Below are positions 51,229-59,910 of a DNA stretch of 64,000 bases, one piece after another. The stretch is from Thermomicrobium roseum DSM 5159. GTDB taxonomy: Bacteria; Chloroflexota; Chloroflexia; Thermomicrobiales; Thermomicrobiaceae. The translations under genes and the position numbers were made by a program. The stretch covers positions 186,001 to 250,000 of the forward strand of contig NC_011959.1 in the NCBI RefSeq assembly GCF_000021685.1, given 5' to 3'. A model generated the notes under the pieces. It worked only from the letters and a program-made list of their open reading frames with translations, did not search any database and was not told the DNA's origin. Each line of letters begins with the position of its first letter. Position 1 is the stretch's first letter.

Positions 51229-52021
51229 CCTGCTCTCCTCCCTCTGGTCGCTCGAGCTGATCTCCCTCGTAAACCGGCCCCTGGTGGGCGAAGGGATCCG
51301 GTGGACACCGTTGCAGGAGTTCGTGGTCGCGCGGCGTGAGCGCGGCGCGTGCCAAGAGATCCGGGCGGCGTGCCGCGGTGCGACAAAGCGCCATCATCCG
51401 CCGCCACTCGGCGATCTTGGCGTGATTGCCGCTCAGCAGAATCTCCGGTACGCCCAAGCCGCGGAAGATCGGTGGACGCGTGTACTGCGGGTATTCCAGG
51501 AGACCGGAGTTGTGCGATTCTTCAGCGAGCGACTCCGGATCGATCACGCCCGGGACCAGCCGGCTCACCACATCGATGACGACGGCTGCGGCCAGTTCGC
51601 CACCAGTGAGCACATAATCGCCGATCGACAGTTCGCGTGCTCGCAGAATGATGCGCACGCGATCGTCGATTCCCTCGTAACGGCCACAGATGAGAGCGAG
51701 CCGGGGAAAGCAGGCGAGTTGGCGAGCGATGTCCTGGGTGAAGAGTTCGCCGGATGGGCTCATGATGATGATCGGGGTGCTGTTCTGCTCCTGTCCGAGT
51801 ACGGATTCCACGGCGTGAACGATGGGTGGCGCCATCATGACCATGCCTGGTCCGCCGCCGTAGGGGGTGTCGTCGACTGTGCGGTGCTTGTCGGTCGTCC
51901 AGTCCCGGATGTTGTGGATGGCGATCTCGATCAACCCGGCCTGCTGGGCTCGCTTGAGAATGCTCTCGGTCAGGAAACCGGTGAACATTCCGGGGAAGAT
52001 CGTGAAGACATCGAAGCGCAT
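51215..52021 (-). CDS. trmD: tRNA (guanine-N1-)-methyltransferase TrmD
   Basis: 268 residues. The SPOUT trefoil-knot methyltransferase with FDVFTIFPGMF, DDTPYGGGPGMVM, LICGRYEGIDDRV and SIGDYVLTGGELAA, which carries the catalytic Asp region (PGVIDPESLAEES). It makes m1G37 in tRNAs with a guanosine at 36 and prevents frameshifting. Length is a little above the usual 240-250 because of a C-terminal tail overlapping the GlsB gene. Confidence 0.96.
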   Translation of the reverse strand: MRFDVFTIFPGMFTGFLTESILKRAQQAGLIEIAIHNIRDWTTDKHRTVDDTPYGGGPGMVMMAPPIVHAVESVLGQEQNSTPIIIMSPSGELFTQDIARQLACFPRLALICGRYEGIDDRVRIILRARELSIGDYVLTGGELAAAVVIDVVSRLVPGVIDPESLAEESHNSGLLEYPQYTRPPIFRGLGVPEILLSGNHAKIAEWRRMMALCRTAARRPDLLARAALTPRDHELLQRCPPDPFAHQGPVYEGDQLERPEGGEQGASR

Positions 52022-52077
52022 CGCCGGCTGCTCCCTCTTGGGAGAGCTTAGCAGAACGAGGCGTCCGGCGCAGCGGC

Positions 52078-53394
52078 TCAGGAAACCGGCGCACTCATGG
52101 AGGGGGCGGTCTTTTCGCGAACGGCCTCGCGTGCCCGCGCCAGTGCTCGCTCGAAGGCGGCCACCACAACGGGATCGAATTGCGTGCCGGCACCCCGCTG
52201 TAGCTCGGCGAGCGCTTCTTCGTGGCTGAGCGCGCGACGATAGGGTCGATCGGTCGTCATCGCATCATAGGTATCGGCAACAGCGATGACGCGTGCGCCG
52301 AAGGGGATCGCTTCCCCGGCTAGTCCATCCGGATAGCCACGCCCGTCCCATCGCTCATGGTGATGGCGAACGATCTCGACGATGTGGCGGTAGGGAGTGA
52401 GGTGGCGGAGAATCTCGCTTCCGTCGACCGGATGACGCTGGATGACGGCGAACTCGTCGTCGGTCAAGCGACCTGGCTTGCGTAAAATGAGATCGCTCGT
52501 CGCCACTTTGCCGAGATCGTGAATGCGCGCCGCCGCAATGATGGCATCGCGCTCGTCCGCCGAGAGTTCGGGGAACTCGTCCAGGATGAGCATGGTGAGG
52601 TGGGCGACTCGCTGGGAGTGAGAAGCAGTATAGGGATCGCGGCGATCGAGGAGATCCGCCAAGAGTTCGAACGTCGACTGGGTCTCATGGTGGAGCTGGC
52701 GGTAATCGCGAAAGGCAAGGTAGGGGCCGACGAGTGGGATGACCATGAGGACGAGGGCCAGCGGGTGCTCGCGGGCGAGTATGGGAAACAGGCTTCCCAG
52801 CGCGGGCAGAGCCAAAAATTCGACCAGAAGACCGCGCGCCATCCCCCGCCAGAGGTACCAGGCACTCGTTCCAGAGGCGAGCGAGAGAACGAGCGCGAGG
52901 AGAACGGTCTGAAAGCTGGAGGAAACCACCGCTGCCAGCAGCATGGCCAGAAAGTTGCGCATACTTGCCAAAGGGGATCCCTCGTCGGCGAGCGTGAAGT
53001 AGAGGGGGCCGGCGACGACACCCTGCAGGGCGAAATTGTTCGCATTGGCGAGGATCTTCAATGGTTCGCGCCGGTCGATCAGATCATCGAGGAAGGTACC
53101 CACCACGGCGACGAGAATACCGAGAGTCGGTCCGAGAGTGAGCACACCCGCGAAGGTGATCGCGGAAGAGACGGAAACGGTAATGCGAGCGTGTGGGATC
53201 GGCAGGTCGATCGCCAGTTGTTCGGCGAGGACGATCAGCGCGACGAAGATTACGGCAGTAAAAAGCGTTCGCGGGGTCAAATCAGGGGGCCACAGCCGAG
53301 TGAGGTAAACCCAGGCAGCCAGGTTCGCTGCCGACAATGGGATCAGAATCGGCAGAAGTCGCCGGAGGTCGACTGTCGCACGCTGCACGGTCAT
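52078..53394 (-). CDS. Membrane-anchored HD-GYP domain phosphodiesterase
   Basis: 438 residues. About six N-terminal membrane helices (10-215) form a sensor domain, followed by an HD-GYP domain with YTASHSQRVA, the HD pair in AARIHDLGKV and the signature HHHERWDGRGYPDGL. HD-GYP enzymes hydrolyse cyclic di-GMP. No receiver or PAS domain is present, so the input is probably a membrane signal. Gap of 57 bases to trmD. Confidence 0.93.
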   Translation of the reverse strand: MTVQRATVDLRRLLPILIPLSAANLAAWVYLTRLWPPDLTPRTLFTAVIFVALIVLAEQLAIDLPIPHARITVSVSSAITFAGVLTLGPTLGILVAVVGTFLDDLIDRREPLKILANANNFALQGVVAGPLYFTLADEGSPLASMRNFLAMLLAAVVSSSFQTVLLALVLSLASGTSAWYLWRGMARGLLVEFLALPALGSLFPILAREHPLALVLMVIPLVGPYLAFRDYRQLHHETQSTFELLADLLDRRDPYTASHSQRVAHLTMLILDEFPELSADERDAIIAAARIHDLGKVATSDLILRKPGRLTDDEFAVIQRHPVDGSEILRHLTPYRHIVEIVRHHHERWDGRGYPDGLAGEAIPFGARVIAVADTYDAMTTDRPYRRALSHEEALAELQRGAGTQFDPVVVAAFERALARAREAVREKTAPSMSAPVS

Positions 53395-53582
53395 GGACGC
53401 TCTCGGATCCGATCAGTCCAGAAATGATGTACCACACCTGCTCCGAGCGAACCATCGTACTCCGGTGAGTGATTTCGACGCGACTCTCGTCCCTGAAAAG
53501 GGGGAGGAAAGTCCGTAATATCCGGAGACGGCGAGCCCCGGCCTCACGAACTGACAGTGAGCCGGGGCTTCTGGTCTGCTCC

Positions 53583-53732
53583 TCACTCAGAACTCGCCGG
53601 AATCAACGGATCTTCCAGTTCTTCCACTTCACCGGGGTCCCCCTTCCCGTGTTGCGACCGACCCGGACCGAGTAGTACCTGCGTCCCGATCACTCTTAGT
53701 GCGAAGTTCCCGAGACCGGTACGACTGGTCAC
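53583..53732 (-). CDS. Putative 49-residue protein, possibly from a leaderless mRNA
   Basis: GTG at 53732 opens a 49-codon frame starting VTSRTGLGNFALRVIGTQVL and ending in an acidic GEVEELEDPLIPASSE tail. A near-consensus promoter ends only four bases before the start codon, so the transcript would begin at or next to the GTG with no room for a ribosome-binding site. A hairpin follows 14 bases after the stop. No family recognised. It could instead be a noncoding RNA. Confidence 0.4.
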   Translation of the reverse strand: MTSRTGLGNFALRVIGTQVLLGPGRSQHGKGDPGEVEELEDPLIPASSE

Positions 53733-53736
53733 CCTT

Positions 53737-53765
53737 AATCTAGTACAATCGGCTCCCCTTGTCAA
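53737..53765 (-). promoter_or_regulatory. Strong promoter in the HD-GYP/dehydratase intergenic region
   Basis: Minus-strand -35 TTGACA (53765-53760), 17-base spacer, -10 TAGATT (53742-53737). The expected start is at about 53730-53732. Confidence 0.75.
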
Positions 53766-54005
53766 GACCTGAGTACGCAAACGTTCGTCCTTCGGTCGCC
53801 ATGCTCGAGACCGAGGTGGACGCTTCTGAGAAGAGACGGTGAGACGAGAGCGTTTTTCACGGGCCGAGCACGAGAGTCATAGCGAAAAGCCGTGTTCGGT
53901 CGTGACGTGTGCTGCTGGCACGCCGGTGTCCTATTCACTAGCGCCTCTTCGGCGGCGGTGCCGGATCGGCCTCCCGAGCGTGCCGTCGGTTGGGGTCAAC
54001 TGGGC

Positions 54006-54034
54006 TTGCCCCCGACCCCCGACGATGCTAGGCT
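54006..54034 (+). promoter_or_regulatory. Promoter of the dehydratase-to-aroC operon
   Basis: -35 TTGCCC (54006-54011), 17-base spacer, -10 TAGGCT (54029-54034), 25 bases before the GTG start codon. Confidence 0.55.
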
Positions 54035-54058
54035 GGGCCCGGCGAGTGGGAGGATGGA

Positions 54059-55093
54059 GTGAGCGACGCGGTGTTCCGACGCATCTTGATAACCGGCGGG
54101 GCTGGCTTCATCGGGAGTCACTTCGTCCGTCTCGCGCTCGCAGCTGGCATCCCGAGCGTTGTCGTTCTCGACAAGCTCACCTATGCCGGGAGTCTTCTGA
54201 ACCTGGAAGAGGTGCTCGACGATCCGCGTGTCCGTTTCCTCGAGGGAGATATCGCTGATCCAGCGGCAGTGGCCGAAGCGATGGCCGGCTGCGACGCAGT
54301 GGTCAATTTCGCGGCCGAGACGCATGTGGATCGCTCCCTCCTGGAGCCGGCGGCCTTTATCCGGACGAACGTGTGGGGCACCATGGTGCTTCTCGAGCAG
54401 GCGCTCCGGTTGGGTGTCGGTCGTTTTCTTCACGTGAGCACTGACGAAGTCTACGGTGAGGTGCTCAGCGGTTCAGTCAGCGAGGACGAGCCGCTGCGGC
54501 CCCGCAATCCCTACGCGGCGAGCAAGGCAGCCGCAGAGCACTTCGTCTTCGCCTATTGGACGAGTTACGGCCTCCCCGTGCTGGTGACTCGTGGCTGCAA
54601 TACCTACGGTCCTTACCAGCATCCGGAAAAATTCATTCCCTTGGCCATCACCAATCTTCTCACTGGCCGACCGATCCCTCTCTATGGTGACGGACTGCAC
54701 GAGCGCGACTGGCTCTACGTCGAGGATCACTGCCGAGCCATCTGGACCGTGCTGGTGCGCGGTGAGCCTGGTCAGGCCTACAACATCGGAGCAGGGCAGC
54801 ATCGACCGAACATCGCGGTGGCGCGAGCGTTGGTTCGTCTGCTCGGCGCCGACCCGAGTGCCATCGTGCATGTCGCCGATCGGCCCGGACACGATCGGCG
54901 CTATGCCGTCGATTGGAGTCGCTTGCGGGCGCTGGGCTGGCGGCCGATGGTCGACTTCGAGGACGGTTTGGCGCGGACGGTCGCTTGGTATCGGGCGCGG
55001 ACGGATTGGTGGTCGGCACGCCGCGATGCCGCGTTCGCCGCGTATTACGCGCGCAATTACCAGGGACGAGAAGGATACCGCAACCAGCCGTGA
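54059..55093 (+). CDS. dTDP-glucose 4,6-dehydratase family protein
   Basis: 344 residues, extended short-chain dehydrogenase: ITGGAGFIGSHFVRLAL NAD-binding motif, NFAAETHVDRS, catalytic YAASKAA with Thr in VSTDEVYGE. These are RmlB hallmarks (TDEVYG, NPYAASKAAAEH, GPYQHPEKFIP). It converts dTDP-glucose to the 4-keto-6-deoxy sugar for rhamnose or related sugars. An RmlC-like epimerase gene lies at 61226-61681. GTG 54059 behind GGGAGG; the stop overlaps the phosphatase start by 4 bases. Confidence 0.9.
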   Translation: MSDAVFRRILITGGAGFIGSHFVRLALAAGIPSVVVLDKLTYAGSLLNLEEVLDDPRVRFLEGDIADPAAVAEAMAGCDAVVNFAAETHVDRSLLEPAAFIRTNVWGTMVLLEQALRLGVGRFLHVSTDEVYGEVLSGSVSEDEPLRPRNPYAASKAAAEHFVFAYWTSYGLPVLVTRGCNTYGPYQHPEKFIPLAITNLLTGRPIPLYGDGLHERDWLYVEDHCRAIWTVLVRGEPGQAYNIGAGQHRPNIAVARALVRLLGADPSAIVHVADRPGHDRRYAVDWSRLRALGWRPMVDFEDGLARTVAWYRARTDWWSARRDAAFAAYYARNYQGREGYRNQP

Positions 55094-55803
55094 CGCTGAC
55101 GATCGAGCTGGCTGTGGCCAAGACGCATCGGGCTGGTAACCGCGAAAGCGGCGATACGGTCGAACTCATCGAACGACCGGGTGGCGGGCTCTCGGTCGTC
55201 CTGGTCGATGCGCAAGGCAGCGGAATGGCCGCGAAGCTGTTGAGTCTTCAGGTGGCCGGTCGTGTCCTGACGCTGCTCAATGAGGGGGTGCGCGATGGTG
55301 CGGCGGCTCGCGCCGCGCACGACTTCCTCTTTACGCTGCGCGGTGGGCGGGTCTCGGCCGAACTCGATATCGTCTCGGTCGATCTGGCGAGCCGGACTTT
55401 GGTGGTGACGCGCAACAGCGAGGCACCACTCGTGCTGATCCGCGACAGCGACGTGGAGATCGTCGCTTCGACCGGTGGCCGGATCGGACTGTACCGGCAT
55501 ACGCGCCCGAGTGTGACCGAGTGGACGCTCGAGCCGGGGCTGACCGTGATCGTCGTGAGCGATGGAGTGGCGCATGCCGGGGCGCACGCCGGGAAAACGA
55601 TCGATCTTGCAACGCTGGCCCGCCAGGAGTCTGTGGCATGCGAAACAGCACAGCAGTTGGCTGACCGCGTCCTGTCCGCAGCGCTCGCGGCCGATCGCGG
55701 TCATCCGCGGGACGACATGACAGTGGTGGTGCTGCGGTTGCAGGCTGGTGGGGTGAGGCAACCGGTTCGCCGACTCTCGCTCACCTTCCCGCTGACCGAG
55801 TGA
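55090..55803 (+). CDS. SpoIIE/PP2C-type serine phosphatase
   Basis: 237 residues from GTG 55090 (TLTIELAVAKTHRAGN). The PPM metal sites are visible in SVVLVDAQGSGMAAK, VIVVSDGVAHAG and RGHPRDDMTVVVL. It lacks sensor domains, so it is likely a stand-alone phosphatase acting on an anti-sigma antagonist or other serine-phosphorylated protein; no kinase or STAS gene is adjacent. Start overlaps the dehydratase stop (GTGA). Confidence 0.85.
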   Translation: MTLTIELAVAKTHRAGNRESGDTVELIERPGGGLSVVLVDAQGSGMAAKLLSLQVAGRVLTLLNEGVRDGAAARAAHDFLFTLRGGRVSAELDIVSVDLASRTLVVTRNSEAPLVLIRDSDVEIVASTGGRIGLYRHTRPSVTEWTLEPGLTVIVVSDGVAHAGAHAGKTIDLATLARQESVACETAQQLADRVLSAALAADRGHPRDDMTVVVLRLQAGGVRQPVRRLSLTFPLTE

Positions 55804-55857
55804 GCTGTCGCCCAATCCAGTCGCTACACTTCACGGTCGAGTCTGGTGAGGCAGGGC

Positions 55858-56208
55858 ATGCGAGTCGTGCTCGTCGGTCCCTGTGGTGCGGGAAAATCGA
55901 CGATCGCTGCAGAACTCGCCGCTCGTGGTGTGGAGGCGATCGCGGTGGGCCAAGAGCATTCGATCATTCGCGATCTCTGGCGCCGACCGGCGGCTGATCT
56001 GGTCGTGTTCCTCGATGCCAGTTTGGAGACGGTACGAGAGCGGCGAGGTGCTGATTGGCCGGCTTGGCTCTACGAGGAAGAACAGCGGCGATTGTCTGAA
56101 GCGCGCGCGCATGCTGATCTCGTGCTGGATACTGGTCGGCTGACGGTGGGCGAGGTGGTGGAGCGGATCCTGCGAGCGCTCGAGAAAGCGGGTCAGCATG
56201 GGACGTGA
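55858..56208 (+). CDS. Small P-loop kinase-like protein
   Basis: About 116 residues. A good Walker A, GPCGAGKST (residues 8-16 or so), and a DLVVFLDASLETVRERRG segment like the Asp and lid region of small-molecule kinases, but no room for a normal nucleoside-binding middle part: it is about 60 residues shorter than the usual kinase. ATG 55858 has GCAGGG upstream; a GTG four codons earlier is possible. Overlaps the lipoprotein gene by 11 bases. Substrate unknown. Confidence 0.7.
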   Translation: MRVVLVGPCGAGKSTIAAELAARGVEAIAVGQEHSIIRDLWRRPAADLVVFLDASLETVRERRGADWPAWLYEEEQRRLSEARAHADLVLDTGRLTVGEVVERILRALEKAGQHGT

Positions 56209-57919
56209 GCGGCTTCTCTCGCTTTTGCTCGCCATCACCGTGCTGCTCACTGGGTGTCGGTTCAGTCTGCCGCTCAGCCGGTCGGCCACTCCCACTCCCG
56301 ATTTCGTACTCCCTGTCGAGGCGTCGCCGACTCCCCCCGCGCCGGCGACGCTGTCGGTGACCGCAACACTCCTGCCGGGAGCCGTTCTGACCGCGCCGCC
56401 AGTGCCCACGCCACCGTCCTCGAGTGCGGAGCAGGTGCTCATCCTGGCTGGCACGCCGGAGGGACCGCTGACGCTCGATCCGGCGCTCGTGCGGGACGTG
56501 GAATCAGCGTTCGTCGTCCAGCAGCTCTTCCGCGGTCTCGTCCGGTTCGATCGCGCGCTCGTCCCTGTCCCGGAGCTGGCCGAGCGGATCGAGATCGGGC
56601 CCGACGGGCGCTCCTACACGGTCCGTCTGCGTGCTGATGCGCGGTTTCACGATGGAGACCCGATCACCGCGGCGGACGTCAAGTACTCCCTCGAACGGGC
56701 CTGCGATCCCGCTCTCGCTGATGGCGATGGCCGCGCGTTACCAGCCTGGGGTTTCCTGCGCGATCTCGTCGGTGCGCAGGCGCGGATGCTCGGCCGCCGC
56801 AGTGATGTCCCCGGTATCGAGGTCGTGGACGAGCGAACGCTCCGCCTTCACCTCGTCGAGCCGAGCCCGACCTTTCTCCTTCGGTTGGCTCTCCCGGTGG
56901 CGAGTGTCGTGAAGCGCGATGCTGTCGAGCGCGGGCCGGACTGGTGGCGTCAGCCGGTGGGAAGCGGGCCCTTCCGGCTCGTGCGGTGGACCGACGAGGA
57001 AATCGTGCTGGGCCGTCACCCACAGTACCGGCCGGCGCCTGCCTACTTGCGCGAAGTCCGCATCCGGATCGGTCCGGCTGCCTTGTCCCCGCTCAACCAG
57101 TACGAACGGGGGCAGCTCGATGTCGCTGCTGTTCCCGTTTGGGCGGTCGATCGCCTGACCGCGCCCGAATCGCCGTACCGCGACCAACTGATCGCCCAGC
57201 CGCTCCTCGGTGGAACCTACGTGTTCTTCAATCCAGGTGTTCCGCCGCTGGACGACCTCGTGGTGCGGCGCGCTCTGATCCAGGCGTTCCCGCGCGCCAA
57301 GGTTGCGGGGGTGACGCTGCAGGGGAAAGTGCCATTGGCACAGGGACTCATCCCGGAGGGAATGCCGGGAGGTCCTTGGGAAGCGACGGTGCTGCCCTAT
57401 GACCCGGGGGAGGCGCGTCGGGTGCTGACCGGCCGCTCGCTTCGTGTGGAAGTCGCCAGCGCTGGGAGTGACGTCGCGATCATGTTGGGGCAGGTGTGGC
57501 GCCGCGAGCTCGGAATTGAAGTCGAAGTGCTCCAGTACGACTGGCCCGACTACTTGACTGAACTCGATGCTCGGCGCCTACCGATCTTCGTCTTCTCTTG
57601 GGTCGCTGACTATCCCGATCCGGAGGCGGTGATCGATGCGCTCTTCGCTGAGGAGAGTCCGAACCGGCCGATCGACTATCGGAATGCTGCGGTGCAAGAG
57701 CTCCTCGCGGCTGCCCGGCGGGCCACTGATCCGCAGGAACGGCATGCGCTGCTCCTGGCCGCTCAGCAGCAGATCCTCGACGACGTAGTGGTGTTGCCGC
57801 TGACGTTCGACGTGGAATACTTGCTCGTCGCACCGCGGGTGCGCGACCTTCCGGTCACCCCATTGGGTATCCTCGGTCTGGAGAGAGTTTGGATCGCGCC
57901 GGAGCGTGCTGCCCGTTGA
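56198..57919 (+). CDS. Solute-binding lipoprotein of the peptide/nickel (SBP_bac_5) family, orphan
   Basis: 573 residues. Lipobox LLTGC gives a lipid-anchored Cys at about 20, then a Pro/Thr spacer (33-75) and an SBP_bac_5 domain (YTVRLRADARFHDGDPITAADVKYSLERA, PVGSGPFRLVRW, FVFSWVADYPDPEAVIDAL). It binds a solute outside the cell. No transporter genes are next to it; it sits in an operon with the phosphatase and P-loop genes. It overlaps the next gene by one base if that gene starts at ATG 57919. Confidence 0.88.
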   Translation: MGRERLLSLLLAITVLLTGCRFSLPLSRSATPTPDFVLPVEASPTPPAPATLSVTATLLPGAVLTAPPVPTPPSSSAEQVLILAGTPEGPLTLDPALVRDVESAFVVQQLFRGLVRFDRALVPVPELAERIEIGPDGRSYTVRLRADARFHDGDPITAADVKYSLERACDPALADGDGRALPAWGFLRDLVGAQARMLGRRSDVPGIEVVDERTLRLHLVEPSPTFLLRLALPVASVVKRDAVERGPDWWRQPVGSGPFRLVRWTDEEIVLGRHPQYRPAPAYLREVRIRIGPAALSPLNQYERGQLDVAAVPVWAVDRLTAPESPYRDQLIAQPLLGGTYVFFNPGVPPLDDLVVRRALIQAFPRAKVAGVTLQGKVPLAQGLIPEGMPGGPWEATVLPYDPGEARRVLTGRSLRVEVASAGSDVAIMLGQVWRRELGIEVEVLQYDWPDYLTELDARRLPIFVFSWVADYPDPEAVIDALFAEESPNRPIDYRNAAVQELLAAARRATDPQERHALLLAAQQQILDDVVVLPLTFDVEYLLVAPRVRDLPVTPLGILGLERVWIAPERAAR

Positions 57920-57948
57920 TGCGAGAATCGGCCGAGGGCGACTGCGTG

Positions 57949-58833
57949 ATGGTTGGATCGACACTCATCGTTCCTCTGGAACCGGAAGATCTACCCCGTC
58001 TCCGGCTGAAGTGGGGTACCCGTTACGGTCTCCGGGACGTGGCTCACCTCGTGCGCGAGGCGCCCGGACTCTGTTTGTGGGCACCCACGACCGGCGAGTA
58101 CGTGTTGGCTGGGCCGTGGCGTCACCGTGAGGAGATCGTTGCACTTCTGGAGGTTACTACGGGGAACCTTACCGATCAACTGATCGAATCCTTGGCGCGA
58201 GCGGCCACCGAACAGGGGAAACAGCTCCTGGTTGCCACGGAACAGGAGGAGCGGCGATCAGGTAGCTTCTACCAGCGGTTGGGTTTCGAGTTGATCGAAG
58301 AGATCCTCGTCTACGAAATGGTCCTCTATTCGACGCCGCCGGGTCCAGCCCGCTTGCGGTTCGAGCGCGTTGTGCTCGAAGACCCCTTCGCGATGGGAGA
58401 ACTGTTGGATCTGGATCATGATGCCTTCGCGTGGCTTTGGTGGAATAGTGAGCAGGAGTTCGATGCGTACATGAGTGATCCCCGCGTCGATGTCTATCTC
58501 GGGCGGGAACGAGACGGCACGCCGGTCAGCTACGTGGGCATCACGCGTCTGCGCGGGTGGGGACATCTCGATCGGCTTGCGGTGGCGCCGGCATTCCAAG
58601 GACGTGGATACGGGTACGAGTCTCTGATCTGGGCAGCGCAGGTCCTGGCTGCTCGTGGAGCGCATCGCATCGCGCTCAGCACGCAGGCGAGCAATCAGCG
58701 GAGCCGGCAGCTCTACGAGCGGTTCGGATTCCGGCGCATTCCCGAACTCGATTACCGGCTCTACGGACGCTGGCTGGCTGATCCAATCGAAGCATGGGAC
58801 CGACGCAGCTGGCGAGGAAACGGAGGAGCGTAG
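57949..58833 (+). CDS. GNAT-family N-acetyltransferase (two-domain)
   Basis: About 294 residues. The C-terminal half is a clear GNAT domain: VSYVGITRLRGWGHLDRLAVAPAFQGRGYGYESLI has the R/Q-x-x-G-x-G/A acetyl-CoA loop, and NQRSRQLYERFGFRR the typical end. The N-terminal half is a second, degenerate GNAT-like unit. Start uncertain: ATG 57949 or GTG 57946 with GAGGG upstream, or ATG 57919 in a TGATG junction with the lipoprotein gene. Acceptor unknown. Confidence 0.82.
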   Translation: MVGSTLIVPLEPEDLPRLRLKWGTRYGLRDVAHLVREAPGLCLWAPTTGEYVLAGPWRHREEIVALLEVTTGNLTDQLIESLARAATEQGKQLLVATEQEERRSGSFYQRLGFELIEEILVYEMVLYSTPPGPARLRFERVVLEDPFAMGELLDLDHDAFAWLWWNSEQEFDAYMSDPRVDVYLGRERDGTPVSYVGITRLRGWGHLDRLAVAPAFQGRGYGYESLIWAAQVLAARGAHRIALSTQASNQRSRQLYERFGFRRIPELDYRLYGRWLADPIEAWDRRSWRGNGGA

Positions 58834-58838
58834 GGACG

Positions 58839-59906
58839 ATGGGCAGCACGTTCGGACGATTGTTCCGCGTGACGACCTGGGGCGAATCGCACGGGCCTGC
58901 ACTGGGTGTGGTTGTCGACGGGTGTCCAGCAGGCCTGGAACTGAACGAGGAGATCATCCAGCGTGACCTCGATCGGCGGCGCGTCGGGCAGAGCGAAGTG
59001 ACCTCGCCGCGTCAGGAGCGCGACCGCGTGACCATCCTCTCCGGAGTGTTCGAGGGAAAGACGACCGGGGCCCCGATTTCGCTCATCACCTACAATGCCG
59101 ACGCTGATTCCAGCAAGTACGAACCGCTGCGCGATGTCTTCCGTCCTGGCCATGCTGACTACACCTACTGGGTGAAGTACGGGCACCGGGATCACCGTGG
59201 TGGTGGGCGCTCGAGTGCCCGCGAGACGTGGGGACGAGTCGCTGCCGGTGCGATCGCGCGACAACTCTTGCGCACGGTGGCGGGCGTCGAGGTGTACGGC
59301 TTCGTCCGCGAACTCGGTGGAATCACGATCGAGACGTTCGATCGTGACGAGATCGACCGCAATCCGGTGCGCTGTCCGGATCCGGTCGCAGCGCAAAAGA
59401 TGGTGGCAGCTATCCTCGAAGCGAAGGAGCAGAAAACGAGCGTCGGAGGAATCGTCGAGGTCCGGGCACGCAACGTGCCGCCCGGACTCGGTGAGCCGAC
59501 GATGGACAAGCTCGATGCCTTGATCGGGTATGCGATGCTCAGTATCCCAGCTGTCAAAGGAGTCGAGATCGGCGACGGCTTTGCTGCCGCGCGCCTCCGT
59601 GGTCATGAGCACAACGATCCCTTCATCCTGGACAATGGTCGCGTGCGCACGTTGACGAACCATGCCGGCGGCATGCTGGGAGGGATTTCCACCGGCGAGG
59701 AGATCATCGTTCGCCTGGCGGTGAAGCCGACTTCCTCGATCGCTCGGCCGCAGCGAACGGTCGATATCCACGGGAACGAGCGCACGATCGTGGTGGAGGG
59801 GCGCCACGATCCGTCGATCTGCCCTCGTGTGGTTCCGGTGGCCGAGGCAATGCTCCTCTTGGTCCTGGCCGACTGTTATTTGATGAACCGCGCGGCTCGC
59901 GTCTGA
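58839..59906 (+). CDS. aroC: Chorismate synthase
   Basis: 355 residues. Starts MGSTFGRLFRVTTWGESHGPALGVVVDGCP, with the FMN-site motifs YGHRDHRGGGRSSARET and RPQRTVD. It converts EPSP to chorismate. ATG 58839 has GGAGGAGCG upstream. It is the last gene of the plus-strand operon and convergent with aroA (5-base gap), so the last two shikimate steps lie side by side on opposite strands. Confidence 0.97.
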   Translation: MGSTFGRLFRVTTWGESHGPALGVVVDGCPAGLELNEEIIQRDLDRRRVGQSEVTSPRQERDRVTILSGVFEGKTTGAPISLITYNADADSSKYEPLRDVFRPGHADYTYWVKYGHRDHRGGGRSSARETWGRVAAGAIARQLLRTVAGVEVYGFVRELGGITIETFDRDEIDRNPVRCPDPVAAQKMVAAILEAKEQKTSVGGIVEVRARNVPPGLGEPTMDKLDALIGYAMLSIPAVKGVEIGDGFAAARLRGHEHNDPFILDNGRVRTLTNHAGGMLGGISTGEEIIVRLAVKPTSSIARPQRTVDIHGNERTIVVEGRHDPSICPRVVPVAEAMLLLVLADCYLMNRAARV

Positions 59907-59910
59907 CGAC

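Larger units (their letters stand above)
53395..54058. other. Long intergenic region holding a promoter, a short ORF and a hairpin
   Basis: 664 bases between the HD-GYP gene and the divergent dehydratase gene. It contains the minus-strand promoter and 49-codon ORF listed separately, a GC-rich hairpin at 53534-53569 without a clear U-tract on either strand, and the dehydratase promoter at its right end. The block 53780-54000 shows nothing I can name. Confidence 0.6.

Noticed and set aside
53500..53515. GGGGGAGGAAAGTCCG resembling the P4 region of RNase P RNA
   Set aside because: Only this string matches. The flanking helices, the ACAGAA region and the 3' strand of P4 are not found nearby, so it is treated as chance.
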